DNA from: Bacteroidales bacterium | GTDB lineage: Bacteria > Bacteroidota > Bacteroidia > Bacteroidales > JAAYJT01 | DNA: 64,000 bases | Direction of reading: 5' to 3' | Assembly (NCBI GenBank): GCA_014860575.1 | Contig: JACZJK010000021.1 | Span: 62,001-126,000, forward strand | Part shown: piece by piece, positions 16,712-26,166 of the stretch | Numbering within the stretch: position 1 is the stretch's first letter | How the letters are laid out: every line of letters begins with the position of its first letter | The notes under the pieces: model-generated | Told to the model about the DNA's origin: nothing | Database searches by the model: none | Seen by the model: the letters and a program-made list of their open reading frames with translations, nothing else | Made by a program: the position numbers and the translations under genes

Positions 16712-16840
16712 AGTTAGCAGTTGGCAGTTAGCAGTTGGCAAAAACCCCGTACTGTATCACTCCATCACTCCATTACTCCACCACTCCAATCAACCATTTC
16801 ACCACTCCAACCAATTAACCAATTAACCAATCACCACCCC
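16712..16840. repeat. 7- and 8-bp-periodic repeats between ffh and folD
   Basis: Four heptamers alternate AGTTAGC and AGTTGGC (16712-16739). From 16757 follow octamers: two TCACTCCA, TTACTCCA, CCACTCCA, and then ATCAACCA, AATTAACC and similar. The words TGGAGTAATGG and GCCAACTGC (opposite strand) recur in the same order at 61629-61680. Confidence 0.88.
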
Positions 16841-18181
16841 CTACCTTCGCCTTCCCTTTTGCTGCTGCATCATCTTCATCATATTCCGGGCGCCTTCACC
16901 TGCAACAGCTTTCATCATTTTGCGCGTATCTTCAAACTGCTTCACCAATCGGTTCACCTCCTGTATATCATTTCCACTTCCAATGGCAATCCTTTTACGA
17001 CGGCTTCCATTCAGAACCGCAGGATCACTCCTTTCCTGCGGTGTCATGGATTGTATGATGGCTTCAATTCCTTTGAATGCATCATCACCAACATCAAGAT
17101 CTTTTACTGCTTTACCCATTCCGGGAATCATAGCCATTAAATCTTTCACATTGCCCATCTTCTTGATCTGCCTGATTTGCGAAAGGAAATCATCAAAATT
17201 AAATTGATTTTTAGCCAGTTTTTTTTGCAGTGAGCGGGCCTGATCTACATCAAACTGTTCCTGTGCGCGTTCAACAAGCGATACTATATCACCCATGCCA
17301 AGGATACGGTCAGCCATACGTGAAGGGTGGAAAACATCAATGGCATCAAGCTTTTCGCCAATGCCAACAAACTTGATGGGTTTGTCCACAATTGACTTAA
17401 TTGAAAGAGCTGCGCCACCACGTGTGTCACCGTCAAGTTTGGTAAGAACCACCCCATCGAAATCGAGAAGGTCGTTAAAAGCTTTTGCTGTATTTACGGC
17501 ATCCTGACCGGTCATCGCATCCACAACGAAGAGAATTTCATGCGGGTTCAGTGCCTCTTTCAGGGCTGCGATTTCACGCATCATTTCGTCGTCAATGGCG
17601 AGGCGGCCGGCGGTATCGACAATCACAACCTGATGGCCCATCGTGCGTGCATGGGCAATGGCTTTCTTTGCTATTTTTACAGGTTCGCGGTTATCTTCTT
17701 CTGTGAAAACCTCAACGTTGATCTGGCCTCCAAGAACTTTTAATTGTTCAATGGCAGCCGGTCGGTAAACATCGCAAGCTACAAGCAATGGTTTTTTGCC
17801 ACGTTTTGACTTGATATGACTGGCAAGCTTGGCTGAGAGTGTCGTTTTTCCAGAACCTTGTAGCCCGGCAATCAGGATTACCGATGGGTTTCCTTTCAGA
17901 TTAATGTCAGTGCTTTCACCGCCCATCAACTCCGCAAGTTCATCATGCACAATTTTTACCATCAACTGCCCCGGCGAAACAGCTTTGAGCACGTTCTGCC
18001 CCATGGCTTTTTCTTTCACCGTATCAGTAAACTGCTTGGCGATCTTAAAACTAACATCGGCATCAAGCAGTGCACGGCGCACATCTTTTAACGATTCGGC
18101 AACATTGATCTCCGTTATATATCCCTGGCCTTTGATGATCTTGAAGGCAGATTCCAGTCTTTCGCTTAGGTTTTCAAACAT
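16841..18181 (-). CDS. ffh: Signal recognition particle protein Ffh
   Basis: The 446-residue SRP54 homologue targets membrane proteins to the translocon together with 4.5S RNA and FtsY. It has the N domain, the G domain with the P-loop GLQGSGKTTLSAKLA, VACDVYRPAAIEQL, VDTAGRLAIDDEMM and TKLDGDTRGG, and the Met-rich M domain ending MMKMMQQQKGRRR. I placed the start at the ATG at 18181 (MFENLSERLE); the 21 extra codons upstream are not SRP-like. A TAATTTTG -7 box lies 24 bp upstream. No SRP RNA gene was recognised nearby. Confidence 0.97.
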   Translation of the reverse strand: MFENLSERLESAFKIIKGQGYITEINVAESLKDVRRALLDADVSFKIAKQFTDTVKEKAMGQNVLKAVSPGQLMVKIVHDELAELMGGESTDINLKGNPSVILIAGLQGSGKTTLSAKLASHIKSKRGKKPLLVACDVYRPAAIEQLKVLGGQINVEVFTEEDNREPVKIAKKAIAHARTMGHQVVIVDTAGRLAIDDEMMREIAALKEALNPHEILFVVDAMTGQDAVNTAKAFNDLLDFDGVVLTKLDGDTRGGAALSIKSIVDKPIKFVGIGEKLDAIDVFHPSRMADRILGMGDIVSLVERAQEQFDVDQARSLQKKLAKNQFNFDDFLSQIRQIKKMGNVKDLMAMIPGMGKAVKDLDVGDDAFKGIEAIIQSMTPQERSDPAVLNGSRRKRIAIGSGNDIQEVNRLVKQFEDTRKMMKAVAGEGARNMMKMMQQQKGRRR

Positions 18182-18204
18182 AATCAGTAAAAAAATTAGA
18201 TCGG

Positions 18205-18212
18205 CAAAATTA
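18205..18212 (-). promoter_or_regulatory. -7 element of ffh
   Basis: TAATTTTG on the minus strand, 24 bp upstream of the ATG chosen for ffh. A perfect 12-bp palindrome, AGGATTAATCCT (18213-18224), directly adjoins it. Confidence 0.45.
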
Positions 18213-18438
18213 AGGATTAATCCTGAATGGGCATGATAAAGCAAAAGCCGCTTGACAGAATGTGAGCATCATCAGCATACTCCCTGTGCCATGAATGTAT
18301 TATTTGCAACTTTCCTCTCGAAATATTGTCGGTGCGCTGCACATTAGAATCTCAAAATGATCGGATCGTGTGGCTTATAACAGATTTCAGAAAAATCATT
18401 AAGTTTACCGTCCTGTTTTACAACAAAAAAATAAAAAT

Positions 18439-19254
18439 ATGCGTCCTGATCCAACACCAGCATGGCGTTCGAAAATGTATGATGTAATTTTTGAAGCCGA
18501 TACTTTTGAAGGCAAACTATTTGATGTGATTCTCCTGATAGCAATTGCCGGGAGTATTATCATTGTTTTGCTTGAAAGCGTTAAGGGAGTCCGTATCAGA
18601 ATTGGCGAAACTTTAAGAGTGATTGAATGGACTTTCACTTTCCTCTTTTCCCTTGAATATATACTTCGCATCATTGTTGTAAGAAGACCACGGGAATACA
18701 TTTTCAGCTTTTACGGTATTGTTGATTTTGTTGCCATAATCCCGACTTATCTCGCGTTCATATTTGTTGGAGCTCAATCACTGTTGATTTTTCGTGCTTT
18801 ACGTTTACTCAGAATTTTCAGGGTGTTTAAAATGGGAAGGTATGTTAGTGAGGCCAAAGCGCTTGCTATGGCCCTTCAGGCCAGTATAAGAAAAATCCTT
18901 GTTTTCTTTGCAACTGTGTTGGTGTTGGTTCTGATCCTTGGCTCAATTATGTACCTGGTTGAAGGCGAAGATCATGGATTCAGCAGCATACCCATGGGCA
19001 TCTATTGGGCTATTGTAACGCTGACAACAGTTGGTTTTGGCGACATCGTTCCACTTACTGTTGCCGGAAAACTGATAGCAAATTTTACAATGCTGCTTGG
19101 TTATGCCATCATAGCCATTCCGACCGGGATTGTAACAGTAGAAATGGCCAGAACCCGTACCATTAAGGTTTCGCGAAAAGTTTGTGATAATTGTGCCACA
19201 GCTGGACATGATATCAATGCCAAATACTGTAAACATTGCGGAGAAGAGTTGTAA
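18439..19254 (+). CDS. Voltage-gated-type potassium channel with C-terminal zinc ribbon
   Basis: A 271-residue six-helix ion channel. Segments S1 to S3 lie at about 26-110, and the voltage-sensor S4 at 119-135 carries repeated arginines (RALRLLRIFRVFKMGR). The pore helix and selectivity filter TTVGFGD (about 196-202) indicate K+ conduction with a GFG filter. After S6 the tail has four cysteines in a ribbon (C249, C252, C264, C267: CDNC and CKHC), which is unusual for the KvAP/Kch group. It is a single gene, with ilvA about 117 bp downstream on the same strand. Confidence 0.87.
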   Translation: MRPDPTPAWRSKMYDVIFEADTFEGKLFDVILLIAIAGSIIIVLLESVKGVRIRIGETLRVIEWTFTFLFSLEYILRIIVVRRPREYIFSFYGIVDFVAIIPTYLAFIFVGAQSLLIFRALRLLRIFRVFKMGRYVSEAKALAMALQASIRKILVFFATVLVLVLILGSIMYLVEGEDHGFSSIPMGIYWAIVTLTTVGFGDIVPLTVAGKLIANFTMLLGYAIIAIPTGIVTVEMARTRTIKVSRKVCDNCATAGHDINAKYCKHCGEEL

Positions 19255-19335
19255 GTTCTTCCAATAAGCTCTGGTTATTGTTATTCGATCCATATTCTCA
19301 GGCTTGGCAAATAACCCTTTTGCTTTGGGAAATAC

Positions 19336-19343
19336 TACCTTTG
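19336..19343 (+). promoter_or_regulatory. -7 element of ilvA
   Basis: TACCTTTG, 29 bp upstream of the ATG at 19372. An in-frame TTG at 19351 would lie at or before the expected transcription start, which supports the ATG as start. Confidence 0.45.
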
Positions 19344-19371
19344 CAGGCTGTTGAATACAATCCTGATTTCA

Positions 19372-20607
19372 ATGACAACAACAAATCAAACCCCGGAACT
19401 CCCGCATTTATCAGATATCATCAAAGCCCAGTCTGTTTTAAAAGGCGTAGTGAAGAAAACACCGCTGGAGCCCAGTAAGTCTTTTTCAGCCATGTCGGGT
19501 GCAAAGGTTTTTATGAAGCTTGAGAATCTGCAATCCACAGGTTCTTTTAAGGTTCGCGGAGCATATAACAGGATCAGCAGCCTTTCAAGTGAGGAACTCA
19601 AAAATGGTGTAGTATGTGCATCAGCCGGCAATCATGCGCAGGGCGTCGCATATGCAGCAACAAAACTGAAAGTGAAAAGCACTGTTTTTATGCCCGTTTT
19701 CACTCCACCGTTGAAGGTTATTGCTACCAAAGCTTATGGTGCGGAAGTTATACTAACAGGTGATAATTTTGACGATGCGCTCGCCGCTGCAATGCAACAC
19801 CGCCAGAAAAGCGGAGCTCATTTTATTCATCCTTTTGATGACCCATTTATCATAGCAGGACAGGGTACTATTGGCCTGGAGATATTCGATCAATTGGAAA
19901 CAGTTCAGGATGTTCTTGTTCCTATTGGTGGTGGTGGGCTTATAGCTGGCATTGCCATTGCACTTAAGAATCTAAATCCAGAAATTCGTATTATTGGGGT
20001 GGAAGCAGAAGGTTCACAATCAATGAAGCTTTCGATTGAGAACAATCAGGTTACGTCCTTGAAATCCGTTCACACCATTGCTGATGGTATTGCTGTTAAA
20101 ACACCTGGTCATCTGAATTTCAAGGCAGTAAAAGAATTGGTAGATGAGATCGTGATTGTAAATGATGCCGAAATTGCCCGGACAACTTATCTTTTATTGC
20201 AGCGGGCGAAGATTCTTGCTGAACCGGCAGGTGTTGCTGCAATGGCAGCGGTGCTGTATAAAAAAGCAAAAATAGAAAAGCGAATCGTTGTGCCTGTTAT
20301 CTGTGGAGGTAATATCAACATGGGATTGCTTCAGCAGGTGCTGGAAAAAGGGATGATGGATGAAGGTTTGCGCGCAAGAATTCAGGTTTTGATCCCAGAC
20401 CAGGCAGGTGAGCTTAAATCCATTGTTTCGATCCTGGAAAAGGTCAGGGCCAATATTTTCGATATTTCTCATGAACGATCCATCACTTCTGTTCCAGTCG
20501 GTTTTGTGATGGTAACAATAACATTCAACCTACAAGATATTAATCAACTGGATACAATAAAAGAGTTGCTGGATTCCAGGCATATGAAGTACAAAGTTCT
20601 CAAATAA
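19372..20607 (+). CDS. ilvA: Threonine ammonia-lyase
   Basis: PLP enzyme converting threonine to 2-oxobutanoate, first step towards isoleucine or in threonine catabolism. The PLP lysine is in STGSFKVRGAYNR, the phosphate-binding loop is PIGGGGLIAGIA, and SAGNHAQGVAYA is conserved. The 411-residue protein ends with one ACT-like domain (from about residue 325, VLIPDQAGELKSIVSILEK), as in the short IlvA/TdcB-with-ACT forms. One ACT domain leaves the effector uncertain. The ATG at 19372 is preferred over a TTG seven codons upstream. It converges with the DUF4397 gene; the hairpin between them has its U-tract on the other strand. Confidence 0.92.
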   Translation: MTTTNQTPELPHLSDIIKAQSVLKGVVKKTPLEPSKSFSAMSGAKVFMKLENLQSTGSFKVRGAYNRISSLSSEELKNGVVCASAGNHAQGVAYAATKLKVKSTVFMPVFTPPLKVIATKAYGAEVILTGDNFDDALAAAMQHRQKSGAHFIHPFDDPFIIAGQGTIGLEIFDQLETVQDVLVPIGGGGLIAGIAIALKNLNPEIRIIGVEAEGSQSMKLSIENNQVTSLKSVHTIADGIAVKTPGHLNFKAVKELVDEIVIVNDAEIARTTYLLLQRAKILAEPAGVAAMAAVLYKKAKIEKRIVVPVICGGNINMGLLQQVLEKGMMDEGLRARIQVLIPDQAGELKSIVSILEKVRANIFDISHERSITSVPVGFVMVTITFNLQDINQLDTIKELLDSRHMKYKVLK

Positions 20608-20631
20608 AAAAAGCGGCCCTTGCGGGCCGCT
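20605..20631 (-). terminator. Rho-independent terminator of the DUF4397 gene
   Basis: A perfect 8-bp stem, AGCGGCCC/GGGCCGCT with a TTGC loop, is followed on the minus strand by seven T. It lies 27 bp past the stop at 20658. On the plus strand there is no U-tract. Confidence 0.85.
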
Positions 20632-20657
20632 CTTCCCAAATAACCATCCTAAGCAAC

Positions 20658-23600
20658 TTATCTTGAGATGATCAGTTTTTCAATATAGTTCATGTTGTCC
20701 GCTTCCACCTTGAGGAAATAAATCCCTTTTGGCACATAGCTGACATCAATTCTATAGTTGTTGATTGAGTATTGAAACCCTAGATCTGTAGCATTGATAG
20801 TCTTACCAAGTAAATCGAGCATCTCAATTTTAACATTACCTGGGTTATTCAAATTCATATTTAAAGTTACGAACTCACCGGCAGGATTCGGGAAAAATGT
20901 CAGTGCTTCGCTTCCTGAAATTTCTTCCACGCCTAATGGATCAGAAATTGGTAGAGCGATTAAATCTCCACCATTGGCCAGGGCTACATATAATCCAAAG
21001 GAGGGGCCATTGCTATTCTGACCCGGTGTTAAGAAGCCTGAAGCCAATACTGTTAAAGCCTCACCGCTAAGTCCCAGACCTGCGAGTGGTGTATAATATG
21101 AGGCTACTGTTACAGTGCCTGTTTCATCTCTGACATCAATTGTGTAGTTGTTTACAGGTAGCTCAAGGTAACCAGCAAAGTCGCCATAAGAGAAGGTGAA
21201 GAGTTCACCTGCGCCAACGCCAGTTTCCCAGATGCTAACGGTTGGGGCATCGGTTGAGCCGTGGAATACGAGCACGTCAGTATTCGAAGCCGAAGTTGAT
21301 GTTTCGCGACCCATATCATACACGTAAAGGTTGAATGGTTGGTCAGGGCTGTAACCGCTTGCGGAAACAATACCATTGGCTACTACAACGTAAGTTTCTC
21401 CATCTGCAAAGGTCACATCAGCTTCAAATACATTGGGAGTTGGACTTGTGCTACCGGGGCCGGTGATAGAGATCGTAATAGCAGTCTCGGCAGGAACATC
21501 AACAAAAGGAGTGGCAGTGCGGAATTCAAAGTTCTCAAGAAGTTTAACATCATTTGCCCACACATCAACCACTGCTGCGGCAGCATCGGCTGAGTTGTGA
21601 ATTACTTGCAAGCGAGCACTTGGACCTGTGTACAAAGGCAACTCAATTAGTTCGCCACCATCAGCTAAGGCAACAAACAACCCAAATGCAGCGCCATTAC
21701 TATTCTGACCGGGGTTCAGGAAGCCTGAGGCTACAACTGATAATGCTGCACCATCAAGACCTAAGGCAGCCAATGGAGCCTGGTAAGCTGCTACGGTTAC
21801 AGTTCCGGTTTCATCCCTTACTTCGATAATATAGTTGTCAGTTGGAAGTTCAAGATAGCCGGCAAAATCGCCATAAGAGAATGTAAAAAGTTCACCAGCA
21901 CCAACGCCGGTTTCCCAAACGCTTACTGTGGGTGCATCGGTTGAGCCGTGGAAAGCCAATACATCGGTGTTGGAACCTGAAGTTGCTTCTTCGCGGCCCA
22001 TTGCATTCACATAAATGTCGAAAGGTTCTGCCGGGTCATAACCGGAGGCACTCACGATTCCGTTAGCGACTAAAATATAGGTCTCATCGGCTTCAAGGGT
22101 GTAGTTTTGGGACCAGATGGGATTTTCGGGGCTGGTGCTTCCGGGCGCCTGAATGGCGATGGTGAACTCTTCACCGGCTGGTGCATCTATAAAAGGTGTA
22201 GCTGTCCTGAATGCAAAGTTCTCGATCAGCTTGGTGTCGTTCAACCAAACATCAACCACTGCTGCGGCTAGATCGGCTGAATTGTGAATTACTTGCACAC
22301 GAGCGATAGAAGTATTACCAATCGAAGGTAACTCAATCAAATCACCACCCTCGGCTAGAGCAACCCAAAGACCAAATGCAGGGCCATTGCTGTTGTTGGC
22401 CGGATTCAGAAATCCTGAAGCAATGATTGTCGCTGCATCACCTGATGATAGAAAACTTCCCAGCGAAGCTTCAAATGTTGCTAATGTATTGGTACCAGAT
22501 TCATCTCTTACTTCTAAAAGGTAATAACCATTAATGATAGATAAATAATCAGCAAACTCGCTGTAGGAAATGTTATTAACCAGTTGAATTGGATTTGTTT
22601 GCCAGGTGTCATAAATGTCAACCGTAGGTGCATCTGTTGCTCCATGGTGAATTAAAACATCAACAAAATACTCATAAATACCTTCCTCGCGACCCATATC
22701 ATAAACTGCTATGTCAAAAGGAATTGAAGGATTATATCCTGAAGGACTTACTATACCTTCAGCCACCAGAATATAGGTTTTACCGGCGGCAAGGGTGTAG
22801 TTTTGCGACCAAATAGGATTTTCGGGACTTGTGCTGCCAGGACCCTGAATGGCAATTGTAAACTCAACGTCGGCGGGTGCATCTATAAAAGGAGTAGCTG
22901 TTCTGAATGCAAAGTTCTCAATCAGCTTGGTGTCGTTCAACCATACATCAACCACTGCAGCGGCGGCATCGGCTGAGTTGTGGATAACCTGCAAACGTGC
23001 AGTTGGCTGAGTATATGCAGGAAGTTCAACCAGATCGCCACCAGCGGCAAGAGCAACAAATAAGCCAAAAGCAGGGCCGTTGCTGTTGTTTGCAGGATTA
23101 AGAAATCCTGATGCAATAACTGAAAGCGCTTGCGCTTCAAGGCCTAAAGCTGCCAAAGGAGCCTGGTAAGCTGCTACGGTTACTGTCCCGGTTTCGTCGC
23201 GCACTTCAATAATGTAATTATCAGTTGGGAGTTCAAGGTAACCGGCAAAACCGCCATAGGAGAAAGTAAAGAGTTCGCCAGCGCCAACGCCGGTTTCCCA
23301 TACGCTTACAGTTGGGGCATCAGTTGATCCATGGAAAGCAAGTACATCGGTATTGGACATTGAGGCTGCTTCTTCACGGCCCATATCATACACGTAAAGG
23401 TTGAATGGCTGGTCAGGGCTGTAACCGCTTGCGGAAACAATGCCATTGGCTACTACTACGTAAGTTTCTCCATCTGCAAAGGTCACATCAGCTTCAAATA
23501 CATTGGGAGTTGAACTTGTGCTTCCGGGACCGGTAATAGAGATCGTAATAGCAGATTCGGCAGGAACATCAATAAAAGGAGTAGCAGTGCGGAATTCAAA

Positions 23601-25832
23601 GTTCTCAAGAAGTTTAACATCATTTGCCCATACGTCAACAACGGCTGCGGCAGCATCGGCTGAGTTGTGAATAACCTGCAAACGTGCTGTTGGCTGAGTA
23701 TATGCAGGGAGTTCAACAAGATCGCCACCAGCGGCCAATGCTACAAATAAACTAAAAGCAGGGCCGTTGCTGTTGTTTGCAGGATTAAGAAATCCTGAAG
23801 CAATAACTGAAAGCGCTTGCTCTTCAAGGCCTAAAGCTGCCAAAGGAGCCTGGTAAGAAGCTACGGTCACTGTTCCGGTTTCGTCGCGCACTTCAATAAT
23901 GTAATTATCTGTTGGGAGCTCAAGGTAACCGGCAAAAGCGCCATAGGAGAAAGTGAAGAGTTCACCAGCGCCAACACCAGTTTCCCAAACGCTTACCGTC
24001 GGGGCATCAGTTGATCCGTGGAAAGCAAGTACATCGGTGTTTCCCATTGAGTTAGCTTCCTCACGGCCCATATCATAAACATACAGATTAAATGCCTGGT
24101 CAGGACTGTAACCGCTTGCGGAAACAATGCCATTGGCTACTACTACGTAAGTTTCTCCATCGGCAAAGGTTACATCAGCTTCAAACACGCTGGGTGTGGG
24201 GCTGGTGCTGCCGGGGCCGGTAATAGAGATCGTAATAGCAGTTTCGGCAGGAACATCAATAAAAGGTGTAGCTTTGCGGAACTCAAAGTTTTCAATCAAT
24301 TTTACTTCATTTGCCCATACGTCAACAACGGCTGCTGCTGCATCGGCCGAGTTGTGGATCACCTGCAAACGTGCAGTTGGCGGGGTATATACAGGAAGTT
24401 CAACCAGTTCGCCACCAGCGGAAAGTGCAACAAATAAGCCAAAAGCAGGGCCGTTACTGTTATTTGCAGGATTAAGAAATCCTGAAGCAATAACTGAAAG
24501 CGCTTGTCCTTCAAGACCTAAAGCTGCCAGAGGAGCCTGGTATGCGGCTACGGTCACTGTTCCGGTTTCGTCGCGAACTTCAATAATGTAATTATCTGTT
24601 GGGAGTTCAAGGTAACCAGCAAAATCGCCATAGGAGAATGTAAAAAGTTCACCAGCGCCAACACCAGTTTCCCAAACGCTTACCGTCGGGGCATCAGTTG
24701 ATCCGTGGAAAGCAAGTACATCGGTGTTTAAGGCAAAAGCAGCAAATCGTTTTCCCATATCATAAACATATAGGTTAAAAGGTTCAACAGTTGAGTATCC
24801 GGATTGTGAAACAATACCATTTGCAACCACAACATAGGTTTCACCACTTTCAAAAGTTACATCAGCCTGAAAAACATTTGGTTCAGGACTAACACTGCCC
24901 GGGCCTGTGATCGAAATAGTCACAGGTACATTTCCGGGAACATCAACAAAAGGTGTGGATGTGCGAAATTCAAAGTTTTCAATTAATTTAACATCATCTG
25001 CCCATACATCAACTACCGAGGCAACTGCATCAGCAGAGTTATGTATGATCTGTACTTTTGCGGATGTGTAAACCGGCAATGGGATTAATTCTCCGCCAGT
25101 AGATAAAGCTACATACAGTCCAAATAAAGGCCCGTTGTTGTTAGACCCGGGCGATAGAAATCCTGAAGCCAGCACGGTTAACGATTGACCGGCTAACCCT
25201 AGCGTTGATAAAGGAGCTGAATATGAGGCTACTGTCACAGTACCTGTCTGATCCCTAACTTCGAGTATGTAGTCATTTACTGGCAAATTATAATAGCCGG
25301 CAAAGTCTCCATATTCAAAATTCCCTGCAAGCATGCCATAATTCTGCCCGGTTTCATAAATGCTTACTGTTGGTGCGTCAGTTGAACCGTGAAATGCCAG
25401 CACATCGGTGTTTGTAGCGATGGCTGAGGCTTCACGTGCCATTGGATATACGCTTAATCCAAAAGGAATTGCCGGGTTATAGCCGGTGGATGAAACAATT
25501 CCGCTTGCTACAACAACATAGGTTTCGTTGGCAGCGAAGGTAACATCTGCATTAAACGCGGCTGGTGATGCGCTTGTGCTTCCCGCAGCCGTTATTGCAA
25601 TTGCCAGGTTAACTCCGGCAGGAACATCAACAAAAGGTGTTGCTGTGCGAAAACCGAAGTCTGAGATAAATTTTGAGTCGTTAACCCAAACATCAACCAT
25701 TGATGCAGCAGCATCGGCTGAGTTGTGAATAATCTGAACACGCGCAGTTCCTTGCGCGTAGGTTGCTGACGAGAACAATAGCATTAGCGTCAGCATTGAG
25801 CTTAAAATAATTCTGGTAGTTTTCATTGTCAT
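20658..25832 (-). CDS. Giant secreted DUF4397 repeat protein with type IX sorting tail
   Basis: A 1,724-residue protein. It has a signal peptide (residues 1-26), then seven repeats of about 228 residues, starting near 25745, 25065, 24378, 23690, 23005, 22305 and 21620. Each starts ARLQVIHNSADAAAAVVDVW or a close variant. Each repeat has a second half starting VLAFHGSTDAPTVSVWETG, which itself resembles the DUF4397 start, so there are about 14 related units. The last 80 residues (FFPNPAGEFVTLNM to KLIISR) are a type A secretion domain, so it should be exported by the Por system and attached to or released from the surface. Repeats 3, 4 and 7 are nearly identical. No enzyme motif is visible. 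It is probably a surface fibre or adhesin, but that is inference. Confidence 0.92.
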   Translation of the reverse strand: MTMKTTRIILSSMLTLMLLFSSATYAQGTARVQIIHNSADAAASMVDVWVNDSKFISDFGFRTATPFVDVPAGVNLAIAITAAGSTSASPAAFNADVTFAANETYVVVASGIVSSTGYNPAIPFGLSVYPMAREASAIATNTDVLAFHGSTDAPTVSIYETGQNYGMLAGNFEYGDFAGYYNLPVNDYILEVRDQTGTVTVASYSAPLSTLGLAGQSLTVLASGFLSPGSNNNGPLFGLYVALSTGGELIPLPVYTSAKVQIIHNSADAVASVVDVWADDVKLIENFEFRTSTPFVDVPGNVPVTISITGPGSVSPEPNVFQADVTFESGETYVVVANGIVSQSGYSTVEPFNLYVYDMGKRFAAFALNTDVLAFHGSTDAPTVSVWETGVGAGELFTFSYGDFAGYLELPTDNYIIEVRDETGTVTVAAYQAPLAALGLEGQALSVIASGFLNPANNSNGPAFGLFVALSAGGELVELPVYTPPTARLQVIHNSADAAAAVVDVWANEVKLIENFEFRKATPFIDVPAETAITISITGPGSTSPTPSVFEADVTFADGETYVVVANGIVSASGYSPDQAFNLYVYDMGREEANSMGNTDVLAFHGSTDAPTVSVWETGVGAGELFTFSYGAFAGYLELPTDNYIIEVRDETGTVTVASYQAPLAALGLEEQALSVIASGFLNPANNSNGPAFSLFVALAAGGDLVELPAYTQPTARLQVIHNSADAAAAVVDVWANDVKLLENFEFRTATPFIDVPAESAITISITGPGSTSSTPNVFEADVTFADGETYVVVANGIVSASGYSPDQPFNLYVYDMGREEAASMSNTDVLAFHGSTDAPTVSVWETGVGAGELFTFSYGGFAGYLELPTDNYIIEVRDETGTVTVAAYQAPLAALGLEAQALSVIASGFLNPANNSNGPAFGLFVALAAGGDLVELPAYTQPTARLQVIHNSADAAAAVVDVWLNDTKLIENFAFRTATPFIDAPADVEFTIAIQGPGSTSPENPIWSQNYTLAAGKTYILVAEGIVSPSGYNPSIPFDIAVYDMGREEGIYEYFVDVLIHHGATDAPTVDIYDTWQTNPIQLVNNISYSEFADYLSIINGYYLLEVRDESGTNTLATFEASLGSFLSSGDAATIIASGFLNPANNSNGPAFGLWVALAEGGDLIELPSIGNTSIARVQVIHNSADLAAAVVDVWLNDTKLIENFAFRTATPFIDAPAGEEFTIAIQAPGSTSPENPIWSQNYTLEADETYILVANGIVSASGYDPAEPFDIYVNAMGREEATSGSNTDVLAFHGSTDAPTVSVWETGVGAGELFTFSYGDFAGYLELPTDNYIIEVRDETGTVTVAAYQAPLAALGLDGAALSVVASGFLNPGQNSNGAAFGLFVALADGGELIELPLYTGPSARLQVIHNSADAAAAVVDVWANDVKLLENFEFRTATPFVDVPAETAITISITGPGSTSPTPNVFEADVTFADGETYVVVANGIVSASGYSPDQPFNLYVYDMGRETSTSASNTDVLVFHGSTDAPTVSIWETGVGAGELFTFSYGDFAGYLELPVNNYTIDVRDETGTVTVASYYTPLAGLGLSGEALTVLASGFLTPGQNSNGPSFGLYVALANGGDLIALPISDPLGVEEISGSEALTFFPNPAGEFVTLNMNLNNPGNVKIEMLDLLGKTINATDLGFQYSINNYRIDVSYVPKGIYFLKVEADNMNYIEKLIISR

Positions 25833-25992
25833 TTAGGATTGGTTAATTTTTCGATTAATTTTGAAGTTGCTTAGATGACTGTAACGGTACTTAAACTGCA
25901 GATTTGATTATTTGTTCAACTATTAAGCTTTATAAGTTAAACATTTAACATTTTATTAACATTATTCTGACGAAGGAATTTACAAGAATGAT

Positions 25993-26000
25993 CAAAATTA
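25993..26000 (-). promoter_or_regulatory. Possible -7 element of the DUF4397 gene
   Basis: TAATTTTG on the minus strand, 161 bp upstream of the start, which would give a leader of about 150 nt. Confidence 0.35.
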
Positions 26001-26118
26001 AATTTTGTAACAATTTGAATAATAGATAATAGATCCTACATGTTTAATCTTGTTATAGTTTTTCCAGGCTTTATTTTTTGTTTCATAATAGTTAAACAGT
26101 TCAAGATTTTAATACCCT

Positions 26119-26126
26119 TAGTTTTG
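26119..26126 (+). promoter_or_regulatory. -7 element of the MFS gene
   Basis: TAGTTTTG, 41 bp upstream of the ATG at 26167. No -33 TTG at the usual distance. Confidence 0.4.
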
Positions 26127-26166
26127 CACGAATTATTTTTTCACAAGAAAAAAATAGCCTAGCTCA

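Larger units (their letters stand above)
25833..26166. other. Divergent intergenic region
   Basis: 334 bp between the DUF4397 gene and the MFS gene. It is AT-rich and holds one TAnnTTTG box for each direction. I see no coding region or hairpin in the rest. Confidence 0.5.

Noticed and set aside
18182-18438. SRP RNA gene beside ffh
   Set aside because: No conserved GGAAGCA-type tetraloop region was seen.
20605-20631. Terminator for ilvA on the plus strand
   Set aside because: The T-run follows the stem on the minus strand only; on the plus strand the stem is followed by CTTCCC.
22628-24591. Open frames on other strands within the DUF4397 gene
   Set aside because: They repeat with the main gene's period and have no homology-like features; they are frame shadows of the repeats.
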